Shown here piece by piece: positions 8,901 to 18,200 of a stretch of 64,000 nt of DNA. The DNA lies in NCBI RefSeq assembly GCF_034627025.1, contig NZ_CP141048.1, positions 1,041,501 to 1,105,500 of the forward strand, in the 5' to 3' direction. A model generated the notes under the pieces. The model had not been told where the DNA came from. It saw only the letters and a program-made list of their open reading frames with translations, and searched no databases. Position 1 is the first letter of the stretch; every line of letters begins with the position of its first letter. Source of the stretch: Microvirga lotononidis. Lineage in GTDB: Bacteria; Pseudomonadota; Alphaproteobacteria; Rhizobiales; Beijerinckiaceae. The position numbers and the translations under genes were made by a program.

Positions 8901-9079
8901 CCATGCTGACGATGCTCGTGGTCCCGTCGATCTACCTGCTCATCGGCGGCTTCACCAAGCCCGCAACCTACGTGAGCGAGCTGCTCGACAAGCTCCGCGC
9001 CGAGACGGGCCAAGTGGCTCACGGGGACGACCTGCCGTCGCGGAGGAAGGACGTGCCGCCGGCGCAAGCGGCGGAGTGA
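5918..9079 (+). CDS. efflux RND transporter permease subunit (AcrB/MexB-type, HAE1)
   Basis: A proton-driven inner-membrane drug or lipid exporter. The 1053-residue length is normal for the hydrophobe/amphiphile branch. The N-terminal helix carries the RRPVFAVVVS signature. Two large periplasmic loops follow TM1 and TM7. TM4 holds the acidic proton-relay pair Asp400/Asp401 (VVDDAIVEIEN). TM10 has the matching lysine Lys921 (MTKNGILIVEF). The start ATG follows the terminator-like hairpin by about 30 bases. It works with the adaptor encoded just upstream. The loops are too divergent for me to name a substrate. No regulator or outer-membrane factor is linked. Confidence 0.93.
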   Translation: MQVSDLFIRRPVFAVVVSLLLIVGGLASLMNLPVREYPQVDRPVVSVSTVYRGASNEVIESRVTEIIEGAVAGIEGIRQITSQSQNDRSSVSIEFEVSRDPEAATSDVRDAISRVTGRLPDGADTPVVRKVDANASAILWVGVTSTTLDALELSDFLKRVYVDRLSTVPGVANVNLSGERRYAMRIWVDRPALAARGLTVQDLETAIKRQNVELPGGRIESSQREFTVKTDSRLATPEQFQQVIVSSKNGYLVRLGEVAQVEVGPEDTRFEFYQSGETAIGLGVVRQSTANTLSVVDGVRKELEELKGSLPPGTTAEVAYDESQFIRASIEGVLHTLVEGVALVILVILLFLRDWRSTIVAMVAIPVSIIAAFMVMAFFGASINVLTLLAIVLAIGIVVDDAIVEIENVHRRIEEGQPPLLASFDGAREIGFAVIATTATLMAVFVPLAFMTGNTGKLFREFGITLAAAIFFSGVVARTLTPMLCSKLMVPAHGRIQRMTEPLFEKMNGGYRWLLSRALGVPVVILFVGFLVSLSAYGLFQSLPKEFAPTEDRGAIIVRLQAPEGASLDYTRDRVKEVEKALMPLQEQGLVASMLSQVAPGFARPSPVNEGIVIVRLVPWEERTQTQQDIVRQMTPKVSNFPGARVSVVNPPAFGGAGGFGQPIQFVLGGPDYETIRGWRDIVMQKAQETGKFVNMDSNYRESQPDIRVQIDRQRAADLGVSVEDIGNTLQLMFGETEVSTFVSRGDEYPVIMRARAQDRATPNDLTNTFVRAANGELVPLSSFVTLTESAAPQALNRFDRLRSITIQSSLAPGVSIGEGLDILQQIVRDNLPAEVRIGYTGQSKDFLDSTGAIYLTFAMALLVVFLVLAAQFESWINPFIIMLTVPLAVTGGLLALFITGQTLNIYSQIGMILLIGLMTKNGILIVEFSNQLRERGYSVRDAVIEASVMRLRPILMTSIAMIGGAIPLAWSTGAGAEARNAIGSVIVGGVTVSTMLTMLVVPSIYLLIGGFTKPATYVSELLDKLRAETGQVAHGDDLPSRRKDVPPAQAAE

Positions 9080-9126
9080 GGCCGGGTCTCTCGGCCTTGC
9101 CGGGAAGCCTTGCGCTCACACCCTGC

Positions 9127-9220
9127 CACGTCATGGCCGGCCTTGTGCCGGCCATCCCGATTGGAAGAGCTCGGCACTTCAAGTGAACGGGATCACCGGC
9201 ATGAGACCGGTGATGACGCG
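9127..9220. repeat. dispersed CCGGCC-type palindromic repeat, copy 1
   Basis: It holds two small palindromes: ATGGCCGGC-CTTGT-GCCGGCCAT around 9133-9154, then ATCACCGG-CATGAGA-CCGGTGAT around 9192-9214. Related sequences recur at 25115-25197, 29080-29170, 35673-35763 and 55880-56030, always between genes. It sits just before the convergent terminator of the pump gene and glmM. Confidence 0.7.
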
Positions 9221-9223
9221 GGT

Positions 9224-9266
9224 AAAGTAAAAGCCCCGGCGATCATCCCGCCGGGGCTTTTACTTT
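9224..9266. terminator. bidirectional terminator between RND pump and glmM
   Basis: An 18-bp perfect stem (9224-9241 with 9249-9266) and a 7-base loop. A GC core, AGCCCCGGCG/CGCCGGGGCT, is flanked by A and T tracts on the two sides. It can stop transcription from the plus-strand RND genes and from minus-strand glmM, whose stop codon is 22 bases away. Confidence 0.9.
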
Positions 9267-9287
9267 GAAACGAGAAGGGCGAGGTTC

Positions 9288-10643
9288 TTAAGCCGCAGCC
9301 TTGGACGCCGCCTGGGTAACGGCTTCCACCACGTCGTCCACCACGCGGTTGACGAGGTCCGCGTTGTCGCCCTCGCCCATGACCCGGATCACGGGCTCGG
9401 TGCCGGAGGGGCGGATCACGAGGCGGCCGCCATTGCCGAGGGTCTCGCGGCCGGACTCGATGGCCTTGATGACCGAGGCTTCCTGCAGGGGCTTGCCGGA
9501 CTTGTAGCGCACGTTCTTGAGCACCTGCGGCAGCGGCTCGAAGCAATGGCAGACTTCCGAGACGGGCTTGCCCAGGCTCTTGACCACCGCCAGCAGCTGG
9601 AGCGCCGCCACCAGGCCGTCGCCGGTGGTGGTGTAGTCGGACATGATGATGTGGCCCGACTGCTCGCCGCCGAGATTGTAGCCGTTGGCCCGCATGTGCT
9701 CGAGCACGTAACGGTCGCCGACGGCGGTGCGCACGAGTCCGAGGCCCAGGCCGTTCAGGTACCGCTCCAGGCCGAGATTGGACATGATCGTCGCGACGAT
9801 GCCGGCCTGCGAGAGGCGGCCGTCCTCCTTCCAGGACCGGGCGACGACGCCCATGAGCTGGTCGCCGTCGACCTTGTGGCCCTTCTCGTCGACGATCAGC
9901 ACCCGGTCCGCGTCGCCGTCGAGGGCGATGCCGACATCGGCGCGCAGCTCGCGCACCTTGTGGATCAGGGCATCCGGCGCGGTGGAGCCGACATCGTGGT
10001 TGATGTTGAAGCCGTTGGGCTCGACTCCGATGGACATGACCTCGGCGCCCAGTTCCCACAGGGCCTCCGGGGCGACCTTGTAGCCGGCGCCGTTGGCGCA
10101 ATCGATCACGACGCGCATGCCTTCCAGGTCGATCTGGCGCGGCAAGGTCCGCTTGGCGAACTCGATGTAGCGGGCCTGGACGCTCTCGATGCGCTTGGCG
10201 CGGCCGAGGGTGGCGGAATCGGCCAGACGCCGCGTCAGGTCGGAATCGATCAGAGCCTCGATCTGAAGCTCCATCTCGTCGCTGAGCTTGAATCCGTCGG
10301 GACCGAACAGCTTGATGCCGTTGTCCTCGTAGGGATTGTGGGAGGCGGAGATCATGACGCCCAGGTCGCACCGCATGGAGCGCGTCAGCATGGCGACCGC
10401 CGGGGTCGGGATCGGACCGAGCAGGAGCACGTCCATGCCGACCGAGGTGAACCCGGCCTGGAGGGCCGATTCGATCATGTAGCCGGACAGCCGCGTATCC
10501 TTGCCGATCACGACCCGGTGTCGGTATTCGCCGCGCTGCTGGAACATGATCCCGGCCGCCTGCCCGACCCTGAGGGCCAGATCCGGCGTGATGATCCCGT
10601 TGGCACGGCCCCGAATTCCATCGGTCCCGAAGTATTTACGCAC
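9288..10643 (-). CDS. glmM: phosphoglucosamine mutase
   Basis: Interconverts glucosamine-6-phosphate and glucosamine-1-phosphate for UDP-GlcNAc, hence peptidoglycan and lipid A. The 451-residue protein starts with [11 protein letters not shown]. It has the phosphoserine loop with catalytic Ser101 (ISASHNP), the metal-binding loop DGDADR, the sugar-binding GGEQSGH, and the phosphate-binding RPSGTEP near the C terminus. The GTG at 10643 has GGAG about 9 bases upstream and matches the family N terminus. An open frame continues to 10745 but without homology. It lies downstream of ftsH, separated by a terminator. Confidence 0.95.
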   Translation of the reverse strand: MRKYFGTDGIRGRANGIITPDLALRVGQAAGIMFQQRGEYRHRVVIGKDTRLSGYMIESALQAGFTSVGMDVLLLGPIPTPAVAMLTRSMRCDLGVMISASHNPYEDNGIKLFGPDGFKLSDEMELQIEALIDSDLTRRLADSATLGRAKRIESVQARYIEFAKRTLPRQIDLEGMRVVIDCANGAGYKVAPEALWELGAEVMSIGVEPNGFNINHDVGSTAPDALIHKVRELRADVGIALDGDADRVLIVDEKGHKVDGDQLMGVVARSWKEDGRLSQAGIVATIMSNLGLERYLNGLGLGLVRTAVGDRYVLEHMRANGYNLGGEQSGHIIMSDYTTTGDGLVAALQLLAVVKSLGKPVSEVCHCFEPLPQVLKNVRYKSGKPLQEASVIKAIESGRETLGNGGRLVIRPSGTEPVIRVMGEGDNADLVNRVVDDVVEAVTQAASKAAA

Positions 10644-10820
10644 GTGCTTTGTCTCCGCATTCCGTAGCGCTAATCCGCGCCTTGGCTTTTTCAAAGCAAC
10701 CTCCCTGAATTCGGTCAAGGCTTCAGAGCCAATGCGCGCCATCACAAGTGATAAGCGATTGTTACAGCCTTCGGTCGAGTCCTTAGGGAGTATTAGATCT
10801 TTGAGGTAAACAAAAGAGAA

Positions 10821-10840
10821 CGCCCGCCATAGGGCGGGCG
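10821..10840 (-). terminator. intrinsic terminator downstream of ftsH
   Basis: CGCCCGCC (10821-10828), loop ATAG, GGCGGGCG (10833-10840). Read on the minus strand, the stem is followed by TTCTCTTTTGTTT. It lies about 30 bases past the ftsH stop and insulates glmM, which must have its own promoter in the remaining 180 bases. Confidence 0.85.
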
Positions 10841-10871
10841 CTCTGGATTTTACGGGTTACAGACTGCCTCT

Positions 10872-12791
<1,920 letters not shown>

Positions 12792-12936
12792 CGGATCAGG
12801 TTCTGCCCCAGAGGGAGATGAAGCGCGGGGAGGTCTCCCCGTGCGGTTAAACTCAATGTAGGCACACCGTCTCGCCTTGCCAAGGGAATGCGGCGCCTAT
12901 ACGGCGCGATCCGATAACGTTGGCTAAGAGATTTGG

Positions 12937-13962
12937 CTAACGACCCCGCCGCCGCGGCGGTTCCGGTCCGATCGAAACCTTGCCCGCGCGATCCAGCTGC
13001 ACGAGCGCCCCGGCGATGGTGAGGTTCAAGGCCTCCCCTGCCCCGACGGCCCTTCTCAGACGCTCCGCGCAGGTTTCGAGCCGGTTCAGACGGCTGTTAT
13101 CGAGCCCGAAGCCCGCCCTGCGAAGGGCCTGCTCCAACGCCCGCAGGGCGATTTCAAGGGGCTCGCTCGCAAGGATGCCGCCCCTGAACGAAAGGCGCCC
13201 GCCTTCTTCGACGAGTCCCGCCCCTTCCAGGGCTTCCCGCGCCTTCAGGTCGAGGGCCTCGTCCGCCCGGGCGGCGCGCTCGGCGAAGCGGGACAGGCGC
13301 TCGGCATCGAGCCCTTCTGCCGCGAGAAGCGGCATGAGCCTGCGCCAACGGACACGGGCATAGAGCGTGTTCGCATTGGACGGGTCCTCGACGAAGCGCC
13401 AGCCCTGGCTCCGGCAGAGATCGAGAAGGCGCGCCTTCGGCCATCCGAGAAGCGGCCTCGCATGGACGATGCCGCGACGCTCCGTCTCCCGGCGCATGCC
13501 TGCGAGCCCGGCAAGGCCCGAGCCCCGGGCCAGACGCATCATGATCGTCTCGGCCTGGTCGTCGAGGGTATGGGCCGTGACGAGATGCGACGCCCCGGCC
13601 GCATGGGCAAGATCGGCGAGGAGCCGGTAGCGCGCCTCCCGGGCGGCCTCCTGGATACCGGTCCGGGGCTTGTCTCCCGCCCAGGCGAGAATCCGGTGCC
13701 GCAGGCCCAGAGCGTCGGCTTCCCGGGCGACGAAGGCGGCCTCGTCGGCGGCCTCGGGCCGGAGGCCGTGATCGACGGTGACGACCAGAATGGGAGGCCG
13801 GGAGCCGGCCACGCGCCAGCGGGCGAGCAGATGCATCAGGGCGATCGAATCGGGGCCGCCGGATACGGCCGCGATGATGCCCGCGGCGTGGTTCAAGGAA
13901 GTAAAGAGATGCTCCAGCCCGTCGTCCGAGAGCGCATCATCGGGAGGCGGAGACGCGGCCAT
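12937..13962 (-). CDS. tilS: tRNA(Ile)-lysidine synthetase
   Basis: Converts cytidine 34 of the CAU-anticodon tRNA-Ile to lysidine with ATP and lysine, so that AUA codons are read as isoleucine. The 341-residue protein has the PP-loop motif AVSGGPDS near its N terminus, then the substrate-binding HTLDDQAET. A shortened C-terminal region, as in other Alphaproteobacteria, completes it. I chose the ATG at 13962 (MAASPPPDD), 31 bases after the cpoB stop. The frame stays open further upstream inside cpoB but reads as low-complexity Arg/Ser. It is probably cotranscribed with cpoB. Confidence 0.92.
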   Translation of the reverse strand: MAASPPPDDALSDDGLEHLFTSLNHAAGIIAAVSGGPDSIALMHLLARWRVAGSRPPILVVTVDHGLRPEAADEAAFVAREADALGLRHRILAWAGDKPRTGIQEAAREARYRLLADLAHAAGASHLVTAHTLDDQAETIMMRLARGSGLAGLAGMRRETERRGIVHARPLLGWPKARLLDLCRSQGWRFVEDPSNANTLYARVRWRRLMPLLAAEGLDAERLSRFAERAARADEALDLKAREALEGAGLVEEGGRLSFRGGILASEPLEIALRALEQALRRAGFGLDNSRLNRLETCAERLRRAVGAGEALNLTIAGALVQLDRAGKVSIGPEPPRRRGR

Positions 13963-13993
13963 CACGCGGCCCTTGTCGAAAATCGTCAGCGGC

Positions 13994-14959
13994 TCAGCTG
14001 CACTTGATGCGCTTCTGCTCGCGGTCGGACGCCTGGCGGACGGGAGCCGAGGCCTGGGGATACTTTCGGTCGAGCTCCGCGAGGACGGCACAGGCGCGAT
14101 CCTTGGCGCCGAGCCCGTTCAGGGAGATGCCGAGCCGCAACAGGGAATCGGGCGCCTTGGCGGCATCGGGATGCTCCGCCGTGACGTTCAGGAACTGCTC
14201 CGCGGCCTCGCGGTAGCGGCCACGCTGAAGATACGTCTCGCCTAGCCAGAAGGTTGCCTCGGGCACGAGCTTGTCCCGGGGATTGGACTGGAGGAAGCGG
14301 CGAAAGCCCATCTCGGCCTGGTCGTACTGCTTCTGCGTGAACGAGGCATAGGCCGCGTCGAAATCGGAGCGCGGGTTGCCCACGCTCGTCGCCGCGACGC
14401 TCGGGCCGGGGCGCTCGGCAAGGGCCCCCTGCGGAAGGCCTGTCATACCCTCATGCCCGCCGCCGTCCATCGGAGCGCCGTCGAGGCCCTGCTCATCCTG
14501 CTCGATCAACTCCGCAAGCTGCCCGCCGGGCAGCGGCATGGGGCGATTCGCGTCCGCCGTCAGAGGGGTGGACGGCGCCGTGGTGCCGAGCGGACGCGGA
14601 GCGCCGGGGGCATCCGGCGCTTGGGAGGGATCGAATACGTCGCTCCGGCGCTGAGGCTGGGCCGGCGCCGGCTGGGCGGGACGCGACGGCGTCGCGGTCG
14701 GCGGGGTCGCGGAGCGCGAGCCGCCGCTTCTCTCCTGGAAGCGGAACTCCACGTCCTCCTGGAACTTGCGGAGCTGCTCCTTGAGCTGGCGGTTCTCGTA
14801 TTGGAGCTGCTCCATCTGGCCGGAGAGCTGGCGGAACTGGCTCTCGAGCCGGTTCAGGCGCACGATCGCGTCGGCCGCATCCTGAGCGGCGGCGGGAAAG
14901 ACCGAGGTCGTGGCCAGAGCGAGAGCAAAGGCTGAAAAGACAAACAGGCGTCGAAACAT
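13994..14959 (-). CDS. cpoB: Tol-Pal system protein CpoB (YbgF)
   Basis: A periplasmic protein that couples outer-membrane constriction by Tol-Pal to septal peptidoglycan synthesis. The 321-residue protein has a signal peptide (FVFSAFALALATTSVFPAAA). A coiled coil follows (about 30-75; LNRLESQFRQLSGQMEQLQ). Then comes a Pro/Gln-rich linker and a C-terminal tetratricopeptide domain beginning DFDAAYASFTQKQYDQAE. The ATG at 14959 gives a proper signal peptide; the frame remains open to 15049 without one. It lies downstream of pal but is separated from it by a strong terminator, so it needs its own promoter or read-through. Confidence 0.92.
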   Translation of the reverse strand: MFRRLFVFSAFALALATTSVFPAAAQDAADAIVRLNRLESQFRQLSGQMEQLQYENRQLKEQLRKFQEDVEFRFQERSGGSRSATPPTATPSRPAQPAPAQPQRRSDVFDPSQAPDAPGAPRPLGTTAPSTPLTADANRPMPLPGGQLAELIEQDEQGLDGAPMDGGGHEGMTGLPQGALAERPGPSVAATSVGNPRSDFDAAYASFTQKQYDQAEMGFRRFLQSNPRDKLVPEATFWLGETYLQRGRYREAAEQFLNVTAEHPDAAKAPDSLLRLGISLNGLGAKDRACAVLAELDRKYPQASAPVRQASDREQKRIKCS

Positions 14960-15004
14960 GCTGGGATACCGTGAGGGTCCTCGAACGAGGAGGCCGATAA
15001 CACA

Positions 15005-15039
15005 AAAGCGCCGCCACGGCGAGAATGTGGCGGCGCTTT
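15005..15039 (-). terminator. intrinsic terminator downstream of pal
   Basis: A perfect 13-bp stem AAAGCGCCGCCAC/GTGGCGGCGCTTT (15005-15017 with 15027-15039) and a 9-base loop. On the minus strand it ends in TTTTGTG. It lies about 30 bases after the pal stop and splits the otherwise continuous pal-cpoB arrangement. Confidence 0.88.
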
Positions 15040-15071
15040 GCGGGTTCACGAGGGCTTGAATGGGTGGGGCT

Positions 15072-15572
15072 TTATGCCCCGGCCCCGCCGCCGAGCACGG
15101 TGACCGCGCGGCGGTTCTGCGACCAACAGGAGATGTCGTTGCAGACCGCGACCGGACGCTCCTTGCCGTAGGACACGGTACGGAAGCGGTTGCCCGGGAT
15201 GCCGCGGGAGATCAGGTAGTCGCGGACGACCTGGGCGCGGCGGGCGGACAGCGAGTAGTTGTACTCGCGGGTGCCGCGCTCGTCCGCATGGCCTTCGAGG
15301 ATGAAGGTGTATTGCGGGTAGCGCTGCAGCCACTGGGCCTGCTTGTCGAGGGTCGCGACCGCCGTGGGGGTGAGGTCGGTCGAGTCGGTCTCGAAGAACA
15401 CGCGGTCACCCACGTTGACGACGAAATCCTGGGCGCTGCCCGGGGTGGCGGCACCGCCGGCCCCGAAGCCTCCGGCTCCATCGGCCATACCATCTTTGTT
15501 GGACGAACACGCCGCCGCCCCGAGGGCGAGGACGATAGCAGCGGCGAACTTGACGGCGCGCAGCGTCATCAT
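15072..15572 (-). CDS. pal: peptidoglycan-associated lipoprotein Pal
   Basis: An outer-membrane lipoprotein that binds peptidoglycan and TolB. The 166-residue protein has a signal peptide with lipobox ending in ALGAAACSS (acylated cysteine near residue 22) and a Gly/Ala linker. The OmpA-like domain holds the conserved FILEGHADERGTREYN and SYGKERPV segments. The ATG at 15572 has AAGGAG eight bases upstream; the ATG at 15569 is an alternative. Here pal is separated from tolB by two plus-strand genes, so the tol-pal cluster is split. Confidence 0.95.
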   Translation of the reverse strand: MMTLRAVKFAAAIVLALGAAACSSNKDGMADGAGGFGAGGAATPGSAQDFVVNVGDRVFFETDSTDLTPTAVATLDKQAQWLQRYPQYTFILEGHADERGTREYNYSLSARRAQVVRDYLISRGIPGNRFRTVSYGKERPVAVCNDISCWSQNRRAVTVLGGGAGA

Positions 15573-15831
15573 TGGCAATACTCCTTACACATACGTTTGC
15601 CGAACGTTGTGTCTTTCATATCGGGAGGATGGTTAAGGGAGGGTTCCGTCAACCGCGAAGGGACTTCCGGGGATTAAGGTGAATTATGGCCAAGTTGTGG
15701 AAGTTGGGGTTAGGGTTAATCAAGTGTGAACGGTTTCGGGCTGCCGCGTTTATTCCTACCCCAAAGTTAGGAGAATGCCGGCCGATGAAGCTGGGCTGCT
15801 GCCGATTGCCTGTTTCGAGCGTTGAGAGGTC
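15573..15831. promoter_or_regulatory. divergent promoter region between pal and the phospholipase D gene
   Basis: This 259-base gap must hold promoters for both pal (minus) and the PLD-type gene (plus). Several TTAA or TTAG half-site-like words occur (GGTTAAGGG near 15629, GATTAAGG near 15673, GGGTTAATC near 15713), but none forms a full TTAA-N7-TTAA pair. No hairpin or gene is evident. Confidence 0.35.
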
Positions 15832-17343
15832 ATGAACATCGTGACGACCCAGCCCGGAAGCCATGCGCATCCCTATCGCAAAGCCCTGGACGATCTGCGC
15901 CTCGAGCGCGCCTTCTCGCGCATCGCCGACAGCGACCTGCGCCAGGGCAACGCCATCGCCCTCCTCCGCGATTCGCGGGAGAACTATCCCGCTTGGCTGA
16001 AGGCGATCCGGTCGGCGAAGGAAGTCGTCCATTTCGAGAACTTCATCATCGCCGATGACGATACGGGACGCGAGTTCGCCGAGGCCCTGATGGAACGTGC
16101 CCGCGCCGGCGTTCGTGTGCGGGTGCTCTACGACTGGCTCGGATCCTCGTTCCGCGCCCTGCCCCATTACTGGCGTCGGCTCCGTGAGGCGGGCGTCGAG
16201 GCCCGCGTCTTCAATCCGCCCCGCCTGACCGACCCGTTCTGGATCCGGCGCAACCATCGCAAGCTGATCACGGTCGACGGGCGCATCGCCTTCGTGTCGG
16301 GCCTGTGCATCTCCGACAACTGGGTCGGCAAGAACGGCGCCGAGCCATGGCGCGACACCGGCCTTTCCCTTGAAGGCCCGGTGGTGGCCGACCTCGATGC
16401 GACCTTCGCCGAGAGCTGGGTTCTCGCGGGCATGAAGGCGATCCCGAAATCCGAGCTGCCCCATGCGGACCTGATCCCGCAGGCCGGCTCGGTGGCCGCC
16501 CGGGTCATCAGCGGCGAACCCGGCATGTTCCGGACCTACCGGGTCGACCAGTTCATCGCCGCGACGGCCCAGCGCAACCTCTGGCTCACGGACGCCTATT
16601 TCGTCGCCACGACATCCTACGTGCAGGCTCTGGGCGAAGCCGCCCGCGACGGGGTGGACGTGCGGCTCCTCGTTCCCGGATCGAGCGACGTCCCCGCCCT
16701 GCAGCCGGTGGTGCGCGCCGGCTATCGCTCGCTGATCGAGGCCGGGATCCGGGTCTTCGAGTGGAACGGCTCGATGCTCCATGCCAAGACCGCCGTGGTC
16801 GATGGCCGCTGGGCGCGCGTCGGCTCCACCAATCTCAACATTGCCAGCTGGGCGACCAACTGGGAGCTCGACGTGGTGGTCGAGGACGCCCATTTCGCCG
16901 AAGCCATGGAGGCGATGTACCTGGCGGATCTCGCCAATGCGACCGAGATCGTGCCCGGCTGGCAGTCGAGACGCCGTCAGGCCCGGAACATGCGCTCGCG
17001 CCGGGGCCACCGCTTCAAGAAAGGCGGCGTCCGCCGGCTGGCGGCGGGTGCCCTCGCCCTGTCGAGCACGGTCGGCAAGGCCGTCGGCTCGCGCTCGCTC
17101 ACGGCCACCGAGGCGAGCAGCGTCGCCATCATCGGCGGAGCGCTGCTGGCGCTGGCCATCCTGGTAACGGCCTTCCCCGTCCTGATCGTGTCGCCGATCG
17201 TCATCGGTCTCATTTGGCTCGGCCTCGCGCTCCTCATCCGCGCCCTCCGCCTCAAGCGCCGCGTGCGCCTCAGACGCCGCAAGCTTGCCCTGCGGCGCAG
17301 GCTGACCAAGATCAGAGAGAGCGAGACTTCGCCGGGAGAGTAG
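15832..17343 (+). CDS. phospholipase D-like / cardiolipin synthase-type protein
   Basis: Probably a membrane-associated phosphatidyltransferase or phospholipase of the PLD superfamily. The 503-residue protein has two HKD motifs: HRKLITVDG with His142 and HAKTAVVDG with His317, each followed by the usual N/S-rich segment (VGSTNLNI after the second). The N terminus lacks the two membrane helices of ClsA-type synthases. A C-terminal Arg-rich stretch and a hydrophobic hairpin (about 425-470) likely anchor it, and an Arg/Lys-rich tail follows. A GAGAGG Shine-Dalgarno precedes the ATG. ClsB/ClsC-like cardiolipin synthase and broader PLD activity are both possible. Confidence 0.82.
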   Translation: MNIVTTQPGSHAHPYRKALDDLRLERAFSRIADSDLRQGNAIALLRDSRENYPAWLKAIRSAKEVVHFENFIIADDDTGREFAEALMERARAGVRVRVLYDWLGSSFRALPHYWRRLREAGVEARVFNPPRLTDPFWIRRNHRKLITVDGRIAFVSGLCISDNWVGKNGAEPWRDTGLSLEGPVVADLDATFAESWVLAGMKAIPKSELPHADLIPQAGSVAARVISGEPGMFRTYRVDQFIAATAQRNLWLTDAYFVATTSYVQALGEAARDGVDVRLLVPGSSDVPALQPVVRAGYRSLIEAGIRVFEWNGSMLHAKTAVVDGRWARVGSTNLNIASWATNWELDVVVEDAHFAEAMEAMYLADLANATEIVPGWQSRRRQARNMRSRRGHRFKKGGVRRLAAGALALSSTVGKAVGSRSLTATEASSVAIIGGALLALAILVTAFPVLIVSPIVIGLIWLGLALLIRALRLKRRVRLRRRKLALRRRLTKIRESETSPGE

Positions 17344-17399
17344 AAGCCGAACGAAGAACCGGGAAACCAACGGTCAAGCTTGGCGTTTCTGGAGCAGGC

Positions 17400-17509
17400 G
17401 CATCGTGCGGAAAAGTGGATCCGGTTTTCCGCACCGAACGATGCGCCCGTCCAAGAGTGAGGCATCGGATCGAATCCCAAAAGTGCGATCCACTTTTGGG
17501 TCCGATGCT
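17400..17509. repeat. double-hairpin dispersed repeat, copy 1
   Basis: The first half begins GCATCGTGCGGAAAAGTGG and returns through GGTTTTCCG to CGATGC. The second half runs GCATCGGA, CCCAAAAGTG, CACTTTTGGG, TCCGATGC. Each half is a hairpin. The same element occurs at 26093-26202, 29897-30004 (plus a half copy at 30009-30053) and 51229-51334. It lies in the gap between the PLD gene and the HdeD gene. Confidence 0.9.
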
Positions 17510-17544
17510 CAAGGCTGAATGTCCCTTTTCGAGGAGGACTTCCT

Positions 17545-18159
17545 ATGGCTACAGGCACCACCGGCCCTTTCGACACCCTTGACCGCACCCATGCCATGAG
17601 CCGGATCCTGGCCCAGAACTGGTGGGCCCTGGCTCTTCGCGGCGTCTTCGCGATCATCTTCGCGCTCATCGCCTTCTTCATGCCCGGAGCCACGCTCCTG
17701 TCGCTGGTCTGGGTCTTCGCCGCCTATATGCTGGTCGACGGCGTGTTCGGGATCATCGCCGCGGTCAGGGCCGCGTCCAACAACCAGCGCTGGGGCCTCC
17801 TGATCCTCGAAGGGATCCTGGACATCCTGGTCGGCGTCATCGCGTTCATGATGCCGGGACTGACGGTCGTGTTCTTCGTCACCCTGATGGCCGTGTGGTC
17901 GCTGATCACCGGCGTCCTGATGATCGTCGCGGCGTTCAAGCTGAACCCGGCCTACGGCCGCGGCTGGATGATCTTCAGCGGCATCGTGTCGGTGCTCTTC
18001 GGCGTCTCGCTGCTGGTGGCGCCTCTCGTGGGCGCCGTGGTGCTGACCTGGTGGCTGGGAGCCTACGCGCTCGTGTTCGGCATTTCGCTCCTGATGCTCG
18101 CGTTCAAGCTCAAGGGCTACAGGGACGAACCCGGCGGCGCGACGCCGCTGCGGGCCTGA
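17545..18159 (+). CDS. HdeD family membrane protein (DUF308)
   Basis: A 204-residue inner-membrane protein of the HdeD/DUF308 family. Six hydrophobic helices come in three similar hairpins, with recurring FMPG-type turns (AFFMPGATLLSLVW; AFMMPGLTVVFFV). In enterobacteria HdeD is linked to acid resistance. The role in Alphaproteobacteria is not established, so I give only the family. A GAGGAGG Shine-Dalgarno precedes the ATG by 7 bases. It stands alone between a dispersed repeat and a strong bidirectional terminator. Confidence 0.85.
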   Translation: MATGTTGPFDTLDRTHAMSRILAQNWWALALRGVFAIIFALIAFFMPGATLLSLVWVFAAYMLVDGVFGIIAAVRAASNNQRWGLLILEGILDILVGVIAFMMPGLTVVFFVTLMAVWSLITGVLMIVAAFKLNPAYGRGWMIFSGIVSVLFGVSLLVAPLVGAVVLTWWLGAYALVFGISLLMLAFKLKGYRDEPGGATPLRA

Positions 18160-18166
18160 GCCATAA

Positions 18167-18191
18167 AAAAGGGCCCCGCCGGGGCCCTTTT
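18167..18191. terminator. bidirectional terminator between hdeD-like gene and tolB
   Basis: An 11-bp stem AAAAGGGCCCC/GGGGCCCTTTT (18167-18177 with 18181-18191) with a 3-base loop, flanked by A and T tracts. It serves the converging HdeD-family gene (plus) and tolB (minus). Confidence 0.9.
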
Positions 18192-18200
18192 CTCGTCTGA

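Noticed and set aside
5927..9067. Open frame of over 1000 codons antisense to the RND pump
   Set aside because: High-GC codon bias leaves long antisense frames. The translation is rich in Asp/Glu/His/Arg with no domain, and the sense strand encodes a complete pump.
9127..9220. CRISPR array
   Set aside because: Repeats are single, dispersed, palindromic and not regularly spaced; no cas gene is present.
13963..14091. N-terminal extension of TilS
   Set aside because: The Arg/Ser-rich translation lies inside cpoB in another frame and is not conserved in the family.
17400..17509. Short peptides encoded in the double-hairpin repeats
   Set aside because: Frames through these elements read MRKSGPGF- or KVDSTFG-like peptides that recur with the DNA repeat, with no start signals.
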